DNA from: Liolophura sinensis
Lineage: Eukaryota > Mollusca > Polyplacophora > Chitonida > Chitonidae
Assembly (NCBI RefSeq): GCF_032854445.1
Contig: NC_088296.1
Coordinates: forward strand, 10,082,706 to 10,146,705
Direction: 5' to 3'
Length of the DNA: 64,000 nucleotides
A model generated the notes under the pieces. That model searched no databases and was not told the origin of the DNA. It saw nothing but the letters and a program-made list of their open reading frames with translations. How positions within the stretch are numbered: position 1 is the first letter of the stretch; the number at the start of each line of letters is the position of its first letter. Positions 33,572-44,786 of the stretch are shown piece by piece. The position numbers and the translations under genes were made by a program.

Positions 33572-34508
33572 CGTAAATTTTGCGTACGGAAAAATTTACA
33601 TTAGCGCCAGTTTTCAAACATCCTTACGTATCCATTATGCGTAAATTTCCGTGTAAAAGTACGGCTCCTGGGCCAATGAAAAGCCTGATAAACGTGTGTT
33701 TTGGTGTAAATTCAACATGGCGAATGTTCTCTTGGCCAGCCTCGCTGAAAGACGACCCATTTGAGGAGAACGTGTTTTTCGTGATTGTACACACCTTCTG
33801 GATGTTTTAAATGACTGTGATGTCGTCGCTCGCTATAGACTTGACAAGCGGTCACTTTTGCAAATGGTGGACTTTTTAACACCGACTTTGGAGAGACCTA
33901 CTAACCGGAACCATGCAATTCCTGTCGTCCTGCAAGTCCTCACAGCTCTGAGGTACTATGCCTCAGGGTCTTTCCAAAGTTTAGTACTTTCCATAGGATA
34001 AGCCACCACGGGGTCTCCGGGGCGAAAAGAATAGGACCTCAGCCCTCTAGGCAAGCTTGCCCAAAAAGATGGCTAACCTAGAACTCTCCCATGTGGGCAC
34101 GGGGAATATAAAAGGCTCACATCTCGGTTGTGTGAGAGGCAACCGGGGAGCGAGCTGTTTGCCGTGGGTTGCGAGCCGTAATTTCCCATAACAGGATCCT
34201 GGTGGCCGAGGGAGTGTTAGTCTTGTGAGATCCTCATGTCCAATGCGCCAATTGGCCCTTCCTTGGAGAGAGACATGAGGTCGGATGGGCCGGGTCCGAT
34301 TTATAGGCTAGGTCACGCCTTGCCTGTGCGTGGGTCCCATTTTTCTGGAGGGGGATTGGTGTTTGCTTATTGAGGCCATCTGGTCGAGTATACCGGATGC
34401 GTAGTCCTTGGTGTCTTTCCCGCTGGTATCCCCTGGTTCAGGTATCGCCCTTGTTGGCACTCCGTGGGGTGGGAAACACGTGGGGTGAACTTTTATTATA
34501 TAATTATT

Positions 34509-35300
34509 ATGTCTTCCTTAAACCTGTCGTCTAATGTCTCTAAAGCAACTAATATGTCCGTCAGGTCTTTCCCTCATCCGACTTTATCAGGTGCTGAAAA
34601 CTAGGTGAAATCGGAGGCCTGGTTGGACTTGCATGATAAGGAACCGGACATTTGGCCGGCTTTCATTGTTCTCTCAACAAAGAGCGAAGAAAAGCCGACC
34701 TCAAAAACCCATCCCTTTCTTCCAAAAAAGGGCTCCTCAAGGGGTAACCGGCTCATTAAAAAACTTAGATCCGGAGACATTCTCATTGATTGTTTCCTTC
34801 AACAACAAGCAAAAAAATTACTTACGATGAATAAGACATCTGATATATCTATTTTCACATCCATTCACCATTCCTTGTACACCTGTCGGAATAATTCTTA
34901 ATAGGGATGGCGATATAGTTGACCTAAACGAGGAAGAAATCTGTAGAGCACTAAATTGACAGGGTGTTACCAGAGTTAAACACTCGACTACGAAGAAATC
35001 GGGTAACATCCTTAAAGTAACCACATATCTTTTGACTTTCAACACTACCTGCCTTCCGTCGTATATCTAGATTGGTCCGTATAGGATTAATGTGGATTTA
35101 TATATCCCTAATCCTACACGTTGTTTCACTTACCAAAAGTTTGGACACGGCAAGGGCCAATGTAAAAATAAACTTGTTTCAGATGCGGCAGTGAAGGTCA
35201 CGATGGTTTCGACTGCAGCAACACAGTTAAGTGTTGCAGCTTAAGTGGAGATCACATGGCTTTCTCTGTGACAGTCAGAACAACTTTATAAACTTGAACC
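34509..35300 (+). pseudogene. ORF1 (gag-like), non-LTR copy 2
   Basis: ATG at 34509 opens MSSLNLSSNVSKATNM, with a stop about 30 codons in. It is followed in shifted frames by QKRAPQGVTGSLKNL and KLRSGDILI (RRM-like central region), then NPTRCF-type zinc knuckles at about 35110-35270, including GHGKGQC and GDHMAFS. This supplies the upstream part of ORF1 that copy 1 has lost. Confidence 0.78.
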
Positions 35301-35369
35301 CAATCCCCCTAAAAATAAGGTCCAAACATAAAGATAAATCTCTTTCCCTCCATAACGTCTGTAAACGAT

Positions 35370-37720
35370 GAAATTATACAATGGAATTGTCGAGGTCTTA
35401 AGGTTAATTTTATTGAAATAACACAGCTAGTTAAATCATAAAATCCTACTGCCGTTTGTCTTCAGGAAACTCACCTGAAAATATCTTACGCAGATGCAAT
35501 AACTCTTTAAAAATATTCATTATACAGTACTTATTCAAATGAAGAAGAACGGTCTGCAGGCGGCTCCTCTATCTTCATAAATAACAATATTATTCACAAC
35601 CCAGTTGCTCTGGATACAGATTTCAGGCTGTGGCCGTTCGTGTTTTATTGTCTGAAACAGTCACATTATGTTCGGTTTTGAGACGTTCTGCTGGGCTGAT
35701 ATCACTTCGGAGACTCTCAATGCCGCAGATGATCCTATATTAAAAATTAATTAACTTGTTTTACAAGCTGGCGATAGAACTATCCCTAAGACCTCGACAA
35801 ATCCAAAAGTAAACTCAGGACTGTCGCAAAGCTATTATGGACCGCAAAGAGGCCGGGCGAAGTTTTAATATATGTCCTACTAATTATAACTTAAACCAGT
35901 TTCATATTTTTCGAGCCAGGGCTTGTCGATTACTCAAGTCCAAGAGACGATCTTGTTGGTGGAACTTCGTTTCGGGCATTACGTCAAAAACACATATGCA
36001 TAAGGTTTGGAACATGATTTAAAAGCTTACGGGCAAATATAATAGAGCGAAAGTTCAGCATTTGAAAGATGGAGATAATATATTAACTTTTCCACCTGAT
36101 ATAGCAATAAACTAGCAGAAACTCTTTCCAAGATATCTTCTGATGAGAATTATACTTCAGAATTCCAACATATTAAAAAACCAGATAAAAGTTAAATTCT
36201 TTTTCTTCCAAAAACTTAGAAGACTAAAATTGTCCTTTTAATGTCGATGAACTTAACATTGCATTAAAAAAGGCACACGATACTGCATGTGATCCTGATA
36301 ACGTATATTTATATAAGTTTCTGAATCATTTACCGCCTGGGTCACTTGATACTCTTTTGGATTTCATAATATTTGGATCCACCCTCATAGAGGAAGCCGT
36401 TTATTATCCCGGTTCCCAAACCGGGTAAGGATCATAATGATCCGTCTAATTACCGTCCCATAGCTCTTACCAGCTGCGTCTGTGAGACTAGGGAAAGGAT
36501 GATAAATGATAGACTTGTTTGGTTTCTTGAAACCAACAAGTTACTTGGTAATACACAGTGTGGTTTTTGGCAAGGTAGATCTACTATAGATCACCTCGTT
36601 CGATTCGAAATCTTCTTTCGGGATGGTTTCATCAATAATAATCATGCGGTGTCAAATAGTTTTCGACCTTGGAAATATGGTATTATTTAAATTAATTAAA
36701 AGATATTATGTTGTGTTGGATATCAAGTCATCTTGGTATCTATGGAAACAAAGCCGTAGACAGGGAAGCGAAAGCCTGTCCTATATAAACCTATATCGCG
36801 TGTTATAGTCCCTGATATGAAGGCCAATATTGTTAAATATATTCCTCGCCTTTGGCAGGGTGAGTGGGACTTGCAGGTCCATAGTAAACTGCATGCTACT
36901 CATCCTGTCATTGTAATTTTTATACTTGTAGAGACCAAGTAGTTTTAACGAGGTGTCGTATTAGGCATTATCATCTAACACACAATTTCATACTAAATAG
37001 GAGCAGTGCTCCCGAGTGTGTTGGATGTGATGCCCCATATGGCATCAAATATAACCTGGTTGACTGAGTAGACCTAGTGCACCTTGCAGTTTTGAGGCTC
37101 TTGTACTTGGCCTGTGCATCATTATGTGTCTGTATGAAGGGCATCATTAACCATGGTTTCAAAGGATTGTAATTCTTTATTTGTGTATTGAGGATTTCCC
37201 ACAGTTCTATAGCCACGAGGGAATCTCTTCAACCTAACATCAACGTATATACACCAACATAGAAAACAAAGAGAACAAATGACATGTATATGTACAGAAT
37301 AAGGTGATGGGAACAAAGAAAGATCAAAATCAAATCATATTACTGCTGGGCTTGGATGGTGAATCTATTGGACATGCTTATAAAATTATGTACAGATTTT
37401 AAGATCAACTGATTATTATTCACGCTTAGTTCAGGTGAACCAAATAAGAGTATAGTACAAATGTGTTTAGAACAACTAGTCAAAAATACAGAAGGGTGAA
37501 ATCCAGGAGATAGAATTGTAAAGATGTTTTTTAGCATGTGCTTTCTATGAGTGGCATGGGATAACTACTGTCACCAAGGATAATGGTACCATCAAAATCA
37601 CCACATGTGCCCATGTTCGGCAAAGATTCTACACAGTCAACTCTATATATGAGGTATTTGACAGCATCGCTGGCGATGTTGTCATAAAATATTTGAGGGA
37701 CATTGGCTGATACCATAAAA
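35370..37720 (+). pseudogene. ORF2, non-LTR copy 2, internally deleted
   Basis: The endonuclease start is readable as WNCRGLKVNFIEITQLV, with CLQETHLK carrying the catalytic glutamate, near 35380-35470. Reverse-transcriptase pieces include LITSCVCETR-like text near 36470 and QCGFWQGRSTIDHLVRFE at about 36555-36610. The sequence then jumps from a point equivalent to copy 1 position 25530 to one equivalent to 26860. The C-terminal VVIKYLRDIG follows at about 37680-37710 after the small insertion. Confidence 0.78.
37077..37611 (-). repeat. Small insertion within non-LTR copy 2, possible Harbinger-like fragment
   Basis: Copy 1 is continuous across this point (GTAGACTTTGACCATGTTTGG at 27242), whereas copy 2 has 535 extra bases between GTAGACCTA and CCATGTTCGG. 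On the minus strand it reads GTIILGDSSYPM, like the LGDSGYP block of Harbinger transposases, and later RLKRFPRGYRTV. The match is short, so the family is tentative. No clear terminal repeats were seen. Confidence 0.4.
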
Positions 37721-38262
37721 TATAAATTTTGATTTTCATATTTATTGATAAAAAGTTATATATATATATAGATTTATAGAGATACTATCTTTACAATATG
37801 CTGTTTTTCGATTTTTAACTGTTTCTGCTTATCTGATTTTAAATATATCTGAACATGTTTGTTTTGTTTTTTTTGTTTTTTTTTCTTTTTTGATGTTCTC
37901 GGTACCATATCGAAACCTCAACCGCCTGGTGTCTTCACCATGTTCTCGCGACAATATGGCTGAAATATTGCCGATGTGGCGTTAAGCCATAATCATTCAC
38001 TCATTCATGGGAAAAGTGTCCCAAGCGCGTCCAGAATAGTCAGAAGCATCACTACCACCATCGTGAATTTAAATACATATCCCCTTTGAATTTCATGAGC
38101 CTCGGTAGGCCTTCGACGAGATTGCAAATTTCCCACACGTAGTTAGATGTATAGATGGCACGCATATTGCCATAAAGTCTCCATTTAAAGATAAATATGA
38201 GTTTGTGTGTCGCAAAAACTACCATTGACTAAAGGTGCAGGCCACAACTGATGCGAGACTTC

Positions 38263-39936
38263 CGTGGCTATTAGGTCGTTCGCTGACATCAACGCCTTCT
38301 ACAACTAGATCAAAATTTCAAGGGGAATAACTGTTTAAGGCTATCCCAGAGCGAACAGCTGCATTCACCACACAGTTATTATACTGTTGAACCTTTTCTT
38401 GTAAAAAGCAGTACAGAATGATTCGGTAGATATTAAGTTTTCAAATTAAAAACCTTTAATTATTTTAGCAGCCATAATGCTGTCCTCTGTCGTATAAGTG
38501 AAATATTCTTGAGTACGGCGTAAAATACCAATCAAACAAATAAATAAATAAATGAATAAATATTACATCAAATGTGTGATGTCATTATGAAGCGAGGACA
38601 TATACATTCCTAATTGGGCAACCGTAGTGTTGCTCGAGTTGCAGCTTAGTGTGTGCTTTTTCCAGATACCCAGAGATCACTGACTTAAACACTAAGGTAG
38701 TAAGCCTGGTAACACTTGGCCCTGCGAACAGGTTTGCATGAAACCCATCTGGTTTCACCTTTTATTTCACCTAAAACTCCGCCCAGCTGCAGCCTGACTG
38801 GAAAGCCATGTCGAAGTTATTATACATGATGTCCTACCTAGCCAGATTATACAGACACCTGGCTGACCAGTACTTATTCTCAGCCTTACGTTCAGGGCCA
38901 AACGTACAAAGAAAGTGCCTTAACACCAGTGTTACAGTCTTAGGTATGGACTAGAACTGCACACAGTTTTAAGGCAGTTGTGGTCTTTTCTGAAAGAATA
39001 AATAGCACAACAGCACGTCATATAAAGTCAAGTTACTTACTGTAGTTAAATAACCTAAAATTTCATCCAGGAAAAAAGTTACTCATGTTTATTAATCCTG
39101 ATTCAGAGGTGTATTGATCTTAGAAAGGTGATTTGAGGTTTGTTTGGAAGATAGGGGCATGTGCTGCTAGATACAAGTGTTTCAGTACAAAAATAATGTT
39201 TTATGACATTCATTTGCCTCCAAAAATGTTGTGGATGAAATTTCAACTGGGGAAGTACAATGTCAACTGTAGTAAAAAGAGGAGAGTTTGAAAATTTAAC
39301 ACTATGCGATAATTTTTAGACGTTCTCTAAAAAACGTATGCCCTATTGCTGTAAGCTCACGGAGCTTTAAGAGGTCCCCGACATTTAACCGACCAGATGC
39401 TGGCTGAATGACGTGAATCGGGCCCTTCACTCTAGCGGTTAAAAGTCAAGACGGGCTCCTTCATATGTGTACTTCAAAGGCTGTTTGTGAAGCCAAAATT
39501 TTTGCACTTTGGCATTCTGCCAGATCTCATCTGTGCACTTACAGGACAATGGACAGCAGCCGTTCGTCTGTAATCGATTGGAATTCACATCCATATAGGA
39601 GTAGCCTTGTGTACATTTAAAAGACAGAACGGTAATGATTTAACGACCCGACTCAATTCATATCCGCTAAATCGGACTTTAAATAGTCTTGCTTTCTGAT
39701 TTATCATAATTATTTTTAGTTACCTCCCCTTTCACATGAAGGTATTTTTTATTCGCGAGTGTGCGTTATGACCTTCCATTAAAATCTGTTACCTCCGAAC
39801 TACATAAATCTAAGAAAAAATGTTATAGTCATTCTCAAATCTTCAAACCACAATCTTTTAACACAAATTGCCCAATACTTCCCCGTGCTTCTGCATCACG
39901 TCATTTACAGCACATGTATTTACTGAGAGTAACATA
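38263..39936. other. Harbinger 1 interior, mostly non-coding
   Basis: Contains the SINE tail listed separately and a faint reverse SINE family 2 match at about 38838-38905. No further transposase exon could be identified. The rest is AT-rich with no recognised gene. Confidence 0.4.
38463..38568 (+). repeat. SINE family 1, 3' end
   Basis: CAGCCATAATGCTG, then CGTATAAGTGAAATATTCTTG and AAATACCAATCAAACAAATAAATAAAT. Confidence 0.85.
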
Positions 39937-41046
39937 TTAGTTGGTGTGGATCTGCTGAAGCAAAACAGTGGTCAAGTCTTGCCAATCGGTTATCTCACTC
40001 TGGGCTACAGCAAAGTTGAATCTGTGTTGTTCCAGAGTGAATCGTGCTTTCCCGATTTCAAGTCTTTCCGTCTAGACTGCAAGTCTTTGTTTTTCAGGTT
40101 CCTCCAGCCTGTCCATCTAGGTAGGTGGAACTTTTTTTGGTGTAGAAACATTCAGGCTGTTTCGCAGAACTACCAACAAAAAACAAAATTATGCAAAATC
40201 TGCACAATACTGCTTTAGCTAAGAATCAGTAATGTTAGTACATGTTACGCTGGTAAAAGTTACACTAGGAGACAAAAAGATTAATGTATGTCCCGTGATG
40301 TGTCATTAATTGATTAAGTAACCAGGCAAGGAACTACTAAAGGCCAAGAAATAGAGCTTATCATAGATATTCCTGAGTATTAAAAACAGATAATATCTTT
40401 ACCAAATAGGCAAAACCAAACAGTTCAATTCCATGCACCTTCTTTTGTAGACCAAATTTCAAATGATCTGGACAGCACCTGATAGTGGACAGACAATTGG
40501 CATTGCTGTTTGCATTTTTTTGGGTTCCACAGTCTGCCAGTCTTGGAATTTACATTTACATTGCATGTGTCTTGTATCAGAATTTTCCTGGACCTTGTGC
40601 CATAGTACTTTTGAAACAACAAAACCACTCAAATGTAGCTTATACGTTCAACTGAAACATTTGAAAACAATTTTATTGACCCTGCAGTGGTTTTATCATG
40701 GTGATATATTACTGCTTCCCCATTGGTAAAAAGAGGAAATATATGTATCAATAACAGTATAACGATCACCTTCATGTGTGTATATGTGAGTTATTTTATA
40801 GAATCGTCGAAATAGTCATTACCTTGCACAGCAGATGGCGTCTCACTGGGTTGGATGGTATTATCTTCAAAGACATGGGAAGAGGTTGATAGTTCTGTAG
40901 GCATATTTCAAAAAAAGCAATCCGTTGCGAGATTGAAGCTGTGAGATAACCTAGTAAGAGTGAAAGTCGTTATGAATAGACCTAAATATATAAGGCATGA
41001 ATAAGCAGGGTGACATATATAGAGGACATCAATTGCCCAGTGAAGG

Positions 41047-41105
41047 TTGAATACCACAAGTACTGTTCAAGTGAGAAGCGGAAATGATAACCCAAAAGAT
41101 GCCTG
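41047..41105. repeat. Single arm related to the 14.64-kb hairpin
   Basis: GAATACCACAAGTACTGTTC followed by GTGAGAAGCGGAAATGATAACCC aligns with the right arm (reverse complement) at 14693-14739. Confidence 0.55.
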
Positions 41106-41761
41106 TAAACTACTTTTGTCTACGAATATTCTGACAAAAGCAAAATTCCAAATTTCAGTCAAATGTGTCTAGCGCAAGAGCTAGGTTAATTGAGAGCAGA
41201 AATCGGATTTCGCGCTTAATTGTGTACCTGACACATTTGTTATTGTATCACGTGGAATTGTTTGACTGGTGAAACTGTTCATTAATTTTGTATAAATAGT
41301 GTTAATACTAGAACTGAGTAGAACCACAAACACTGTTATGCAAATAAGATTGTTTCGATGAATGAGGAGATGTTAACATATCAATGTACTGTACATACAT
41401 TTTTGAACCAATATCGTAAATATACTTATATACAGTAACATGTACCTGGTTCAGATGGTGTTGTATGCGGGCCTTCACCCATGGATGGTTCATCTTCACG
41501 ACATTCCCCGTGAAAAATAAACATTTGGCAAGCCACTGGCATTTGTTCAAGTAAAGTTGTTTTTGTCCATTCATCAGCATTCTAATGCCAGACAATTCAT
41601 ATGGAAAAGCATGTGAAAATTGATTGTAACAAAGATATTTAAATACATCGTGTCAAAGACTTCCCTGTGTCTTAGAGCGTAAGTAACTTGGCCAGCCCAA
41701 AATACTGTGATTAATACCTAACTACACAACATGCTAATCTTTTTTATTACTTCAGTATTAT

Positions 41762-42025
41762 TTTGGCTCAGTTGGTTAGCGTGCTAGCGCAGCGTAATGA
41801 CCCAGGAGTCTCTCATCAATGCGGTCGCTGTGAGTTCAAGTCCAGTTCATGCTGGCTTCCTCTCCGGCCGTACGTGGGAAGGTCTGCCAGCAACCGGCGG
41901 ATGGTCGTGGGTTTCCGGCGGGCTCTGCCCGTTTTCCACCCTCCGTAATTCTGGCCGCCGTCGTATAAGTGAAATGTTCTTCAGCATGGCGTAAAACACC
42001 AATCAATTCAAATCAAATCAATATT
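41762..42025 (+). repeat. SINE family 1, full length
   Basis: Head GGCTCAGTTGGTTAGCGTGC and GTGAGTTCAAGTCCAG, complete body, and tail TGGCGTAAAACACCAATCAATTCAAATCAAAT. It lies inside the Harbinger 1 element between Myb-like exons. Confidence 0.92.
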
Positions 42026-43009
42026 ATTGCATGCCATACTCAGAAAGTGTTTACTTATATGATGGCGGTTAGTTTTACGGGTAGAGCAAACTGGAGTGTC
42101 TGGGTAAAGCACCCATCTTTGGCAAAATATTCAAGAACTTTTTCATGCCACATTAAAACTTATAGTTAATGATGTTTATATCATAGTGATGGAAGAGAAA
42201 TCAAGTGGTCTTTGGCGAAAAATTAAGACTGTACGACCAGCCATTAACGATATCAACCACTTAATATTTTCAATAGGGCCACACAGACAGTAATGGACAG
42301 TATTGTGCGATTATCTGAACTACCTTATACCTGTCATTTCCCTGAGACACCCACTCTATTGCGGTGTCTCCCAGTAATGCTATTATCTGGAATTCAAACA
42401 AATAAAATTTCATCGTAACTTTAATTTGAAACAGATTTAAAATATACTTTTAGGAGCTCTCAGTTGTTTTCGTTTTAGCCTAAAACAGCTTGAATATAAC
42501 AGGCATTTATCTATACTGAATTGTTTAATATGCCATAATCAATAGAACAGTACTAAACTAAAACGTTGCTGAGTATATATGCATACCCCAAAGGAAATCA
42601 TTAAATAGCCCTCACTGACAGAGTAACAAGGCCTTTACTGTGTAAAAATTTATAGCTTGACACTATTATAGTGACAACAGGGATTTTATTTCTTACAAAT
42701 CTCGATGCTTGTGTATTACCTTTAATTCTGCATCAGATGGCTCCTCCATGGGAGCCCCTCCAGTCGTTCTGGCATCCGCCCTCCTCCTTGCCTCTCTTCG
42801 CGTAACCTGACTGGACAGGTCACTCCACTTTTTCTTAATTTCTTCCACTGCCCTCTCAACTTTAGACACACTGTTCACTCCGTGAAGCAATGATATTACA
42901 CAATGCATTCTAAATAGAAACATAATATCCCGATTTGACTGTACTTGTCACCAAATCCAGTTAAATCAAAGAAAAGGAGAAACACAAATATTATTAACAA
43001 ATGTTTATT

Positions 43010-43152
43010 TATTTATTCATTTGATTACTGTTTTACGTTGTACTCCAGAATATTTCACTAACACAACGGCAACCAGCATTATTGTGGGAGTGATCCAGGC
43101 AGAGCGCGGGGGAAACCCACAAGTACGCAAGTACGGCCCGAGAGGAAGCCAT
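43010..43152 (-). repeat. SINE family 1, 3' part, minus strand
   Basis: TTTATTTATTCATTTG, then TGTACTCCAGAATATTTCAC and GGCAACCAGCATTATTGTGGG. It lies in the intron between Myb-like exons A and B and does not disturb the splice sites. Confidence 0.85.
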
Positions 43153-44760
43153 ATTCACATATGTACTATGAACATATAAGTATGTGAATTAGAATGAAAA
43201 TACAGTTTCCAAAGGTGAATCCTGATTTATCAATTCACTTAACCGAGACATTTGTATCAAAAGTTCATAGTTCAGAAATAATAACAGATATTTATTGTAG
43301 ATGGTTTCTACTTAAGCCAGGACAGGAAATACCATGCCAAATGTAAAAACCACATTTTTGAATGCTCTTGTATCTCTTAGAATTTGTCAGGGTTATATTA
43401 ATTTTTATGTTTTATTCACTTGACACTGTTTGGATGTGATAAGCCTTCAGTTTATCTGGACACAAGAGGACAGACAATCCTTTTTAATTCCAAAGGGCGC
43501 TAAGGATGGGATATCATAATTAATTATTTGCTCCATTTTTCAGCCTAATTTTGCCCTCATAAATCCACTTTTAGGTCAGGTACTGATATGCATGCAGAAT
43601 GTAGATATTGCATAAACACAGATTAAGCTAGGGAAACACATTATGTCACAACAATGAAACTGTCCATTGCAGCATTCATATTTAGGTCTTTGGTACCTTT
43701 GGTATATCTCACTCCAAGCTCTGTTCTTCTCAGATTTAGTCCCATTTTTACCGAACTTTGCCTTAATAACCTGGTCATGATCCTCAAGGGCCATAACCAA
43801 GGCCTTGGTTGCCCTGGGATCCCAATTAGGCTTCTTTGCCTTTTTTACAACATTCAATGCCATGATAATTGAAGTAACAAACGATAGCAATGTCAGTCAA
43901 TTCCCCATAATTCATAGCAATAAGTGATCAAGTAATTTAGTATCATGTAACAAGACAATGTAAAGTATTTCCTTAGCCCTACACCCTCCCTCCCCCCCCC
44001 CCCCCAATGAAACCATATCAACTGAACAGTATGCGAACAGTATACATTGGTATTTATAGAGGAGAATATTTGCACGGTTAAGCATAAAGATAAAATCTGA
44101 TATGTCATTGCACGACTCCTTGAAAACCTTTTCGTTTTCCATCTGAAGTCTCACGTATACGGTTCACACCGAAGAAATAAACACGTGTCAGTTCATAAAA
44201 TGGACAGATACAAGTAGCAAGTTACATCGACGATCTGTTTCACCTAGTCCCGTTGTAAATAATCCCTTATATTCCTTCATATCTGAACATTTCTAACCTC
44301 CTTGTCGTCCATTCGTGTTGTCAACTCCGAGCCGCCCATTTTCTTCCCGCCTGACGTCACATCGGAGTACGTTATCCATCAGCTGCACGACGAAAATTCA
44401 CTGAACTTCCAGCGTTATAACATTAAACTTCATCAAAATCAGCTGGAATGTAAACTGAAAGTACAAAAATAATGATTTGAAATGAATATTCTAACAGGTG
44501 ACTGAAATTAAGCCGGCATACCTCTAACATGCATGCACCTTGCACAAGCTGCGGCGGCATGTATCCATCTGCATAAGGACTAACCCATTTCTGATTGCCG
44601 TAACACGTCTACAACGACATCCAAAAATTAACCTTCTTTTACGGAGAAAAGTACGGAGAAACTCACGCTCAATTATACGGAGCGGTTTATCAAATTGGCG
44701 TTGACTTAGCAAATGCACTTGCGTAAATTTTCCGTATCGTAGTTTTATACCGTATATATA

Positions 44761-44786
44761 CGCAACTTTATGAAATTGGCCCCTAG
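44761..44786 (-). repeat. Harbinger 1 right TIR with target triplet
   Basis: Minus-strand GGGGCCAATTTCATAAAG, followed on the plus strand by TAG and then TTTTGGTGCTTATAGGG, which resumes the composite repeat. Confidence 0.8.

Larger units (their letters stand above)
33980..38009 (+). mobile_element. Non-LTR retrotransposon, I/Jockey-like, copy 2
   Basis: It sits inside the Harbinger 1 transposase coding sequence. A GC-richer 5' UTR (about 33995-34505, with GGGGTCTCCGGGGCG) is kept, so this copy extends further 5' than copy 1. ORF1 and ORF2 remnants follow, and the element ends ATATTGCCGATGTGGCGTTAAGCC, CATTCACTCATTCAT. A deletion near 36685 removes most of the reverse-transcriptase palm to RNase H region present in copy 1. 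An insertion of about 535 bp lies near the 3' end. The exact 5' junction and target duplication are not resolved. Confidence 0.85.
33717..38262 (+). pseudogene. Harbinger 1 transposase, split by a retrotransposon
   Basis: The N-terminal part (ATG 33717 to about 33976) encodes MANVLLASLAERR, a TGA, then YRLDKRSLLQMVDFL, HAIPVVLQVLTALRYYASGSFQ and related blocks, the HARBI1-type leader. The non-LTR element then intervenes. Coding resumes at about 38010 with KVSQA and RIVRSITTTIVNLNTYP in shifted frames. From 38108 it reads FDEIANFPHVVRCIDGTHIAI, where the D of CIDGTH is the first catalytic aspartate of the DDE nuclease, then KYEFVCRKNYH, a TGA, and VQATTDA. The second D and the E of the triad are not visible downstream. 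The enzyme would have cut the element ends with the help of the Myb-like partner. Confidence 0.82.
39937..43863 (-). pseudogene. Harbinger 1 Myb/SANT-like gene, multi-exon, degenerate
   Basis: Harbinger elements carry a second gene whose Myb/SANT-like protein binds DNA and brings the transposase to the nucleus. Exon A (43863-43697) encodes MALNVV, KKAKKPNWDPRATKALVMALE and NRAWSEIYQ, and ends CAAAG with GTACC. Exon B (42909-42720) joins in phase: VERAVEEIKKKWSDLSSQV, then GAPMEEPSDAELK, the second half of the domain. Exon C (42386 to about 42351) gives IIALLGDTAIEW. Linker exons are plausible at about 41510-41446 and 40894-40823 (Ser/Thr/Pro/Glu-rich). The last exon (40116-39937) is a charged coiled coil, RLEEPEKQRLAV, stop, TERLEIGKARF. 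One in-frame TAG and uncertain linker phases mark it as a pseudogene, though the exon order is intact. Confidence 0.75.
33549..44783 (+). mobile_element. Harbinger (PIF) transposon 1, nested and degenerate
   Basis: The left end reads GGGCCAATTTTTATAAA and the right end, on the minus strand, GGGGCCAATTTCATAAA. The flanking triplets are CAG (33546-33548) and TAG (44784-44786), a 3-bp duplication with one change, as expected for Harbinger. The uninterrupted target is visible at 30188-30215, where GGATCAG runs directly into GCTTTGGTGC. The element has a transposase gene on plus and a Myb/SANT-like gene on minus, convergent. Its 11.2 kb includes about 4 kb of non-LTR element, a further insert and SINEs. 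Confidence 0.85.
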
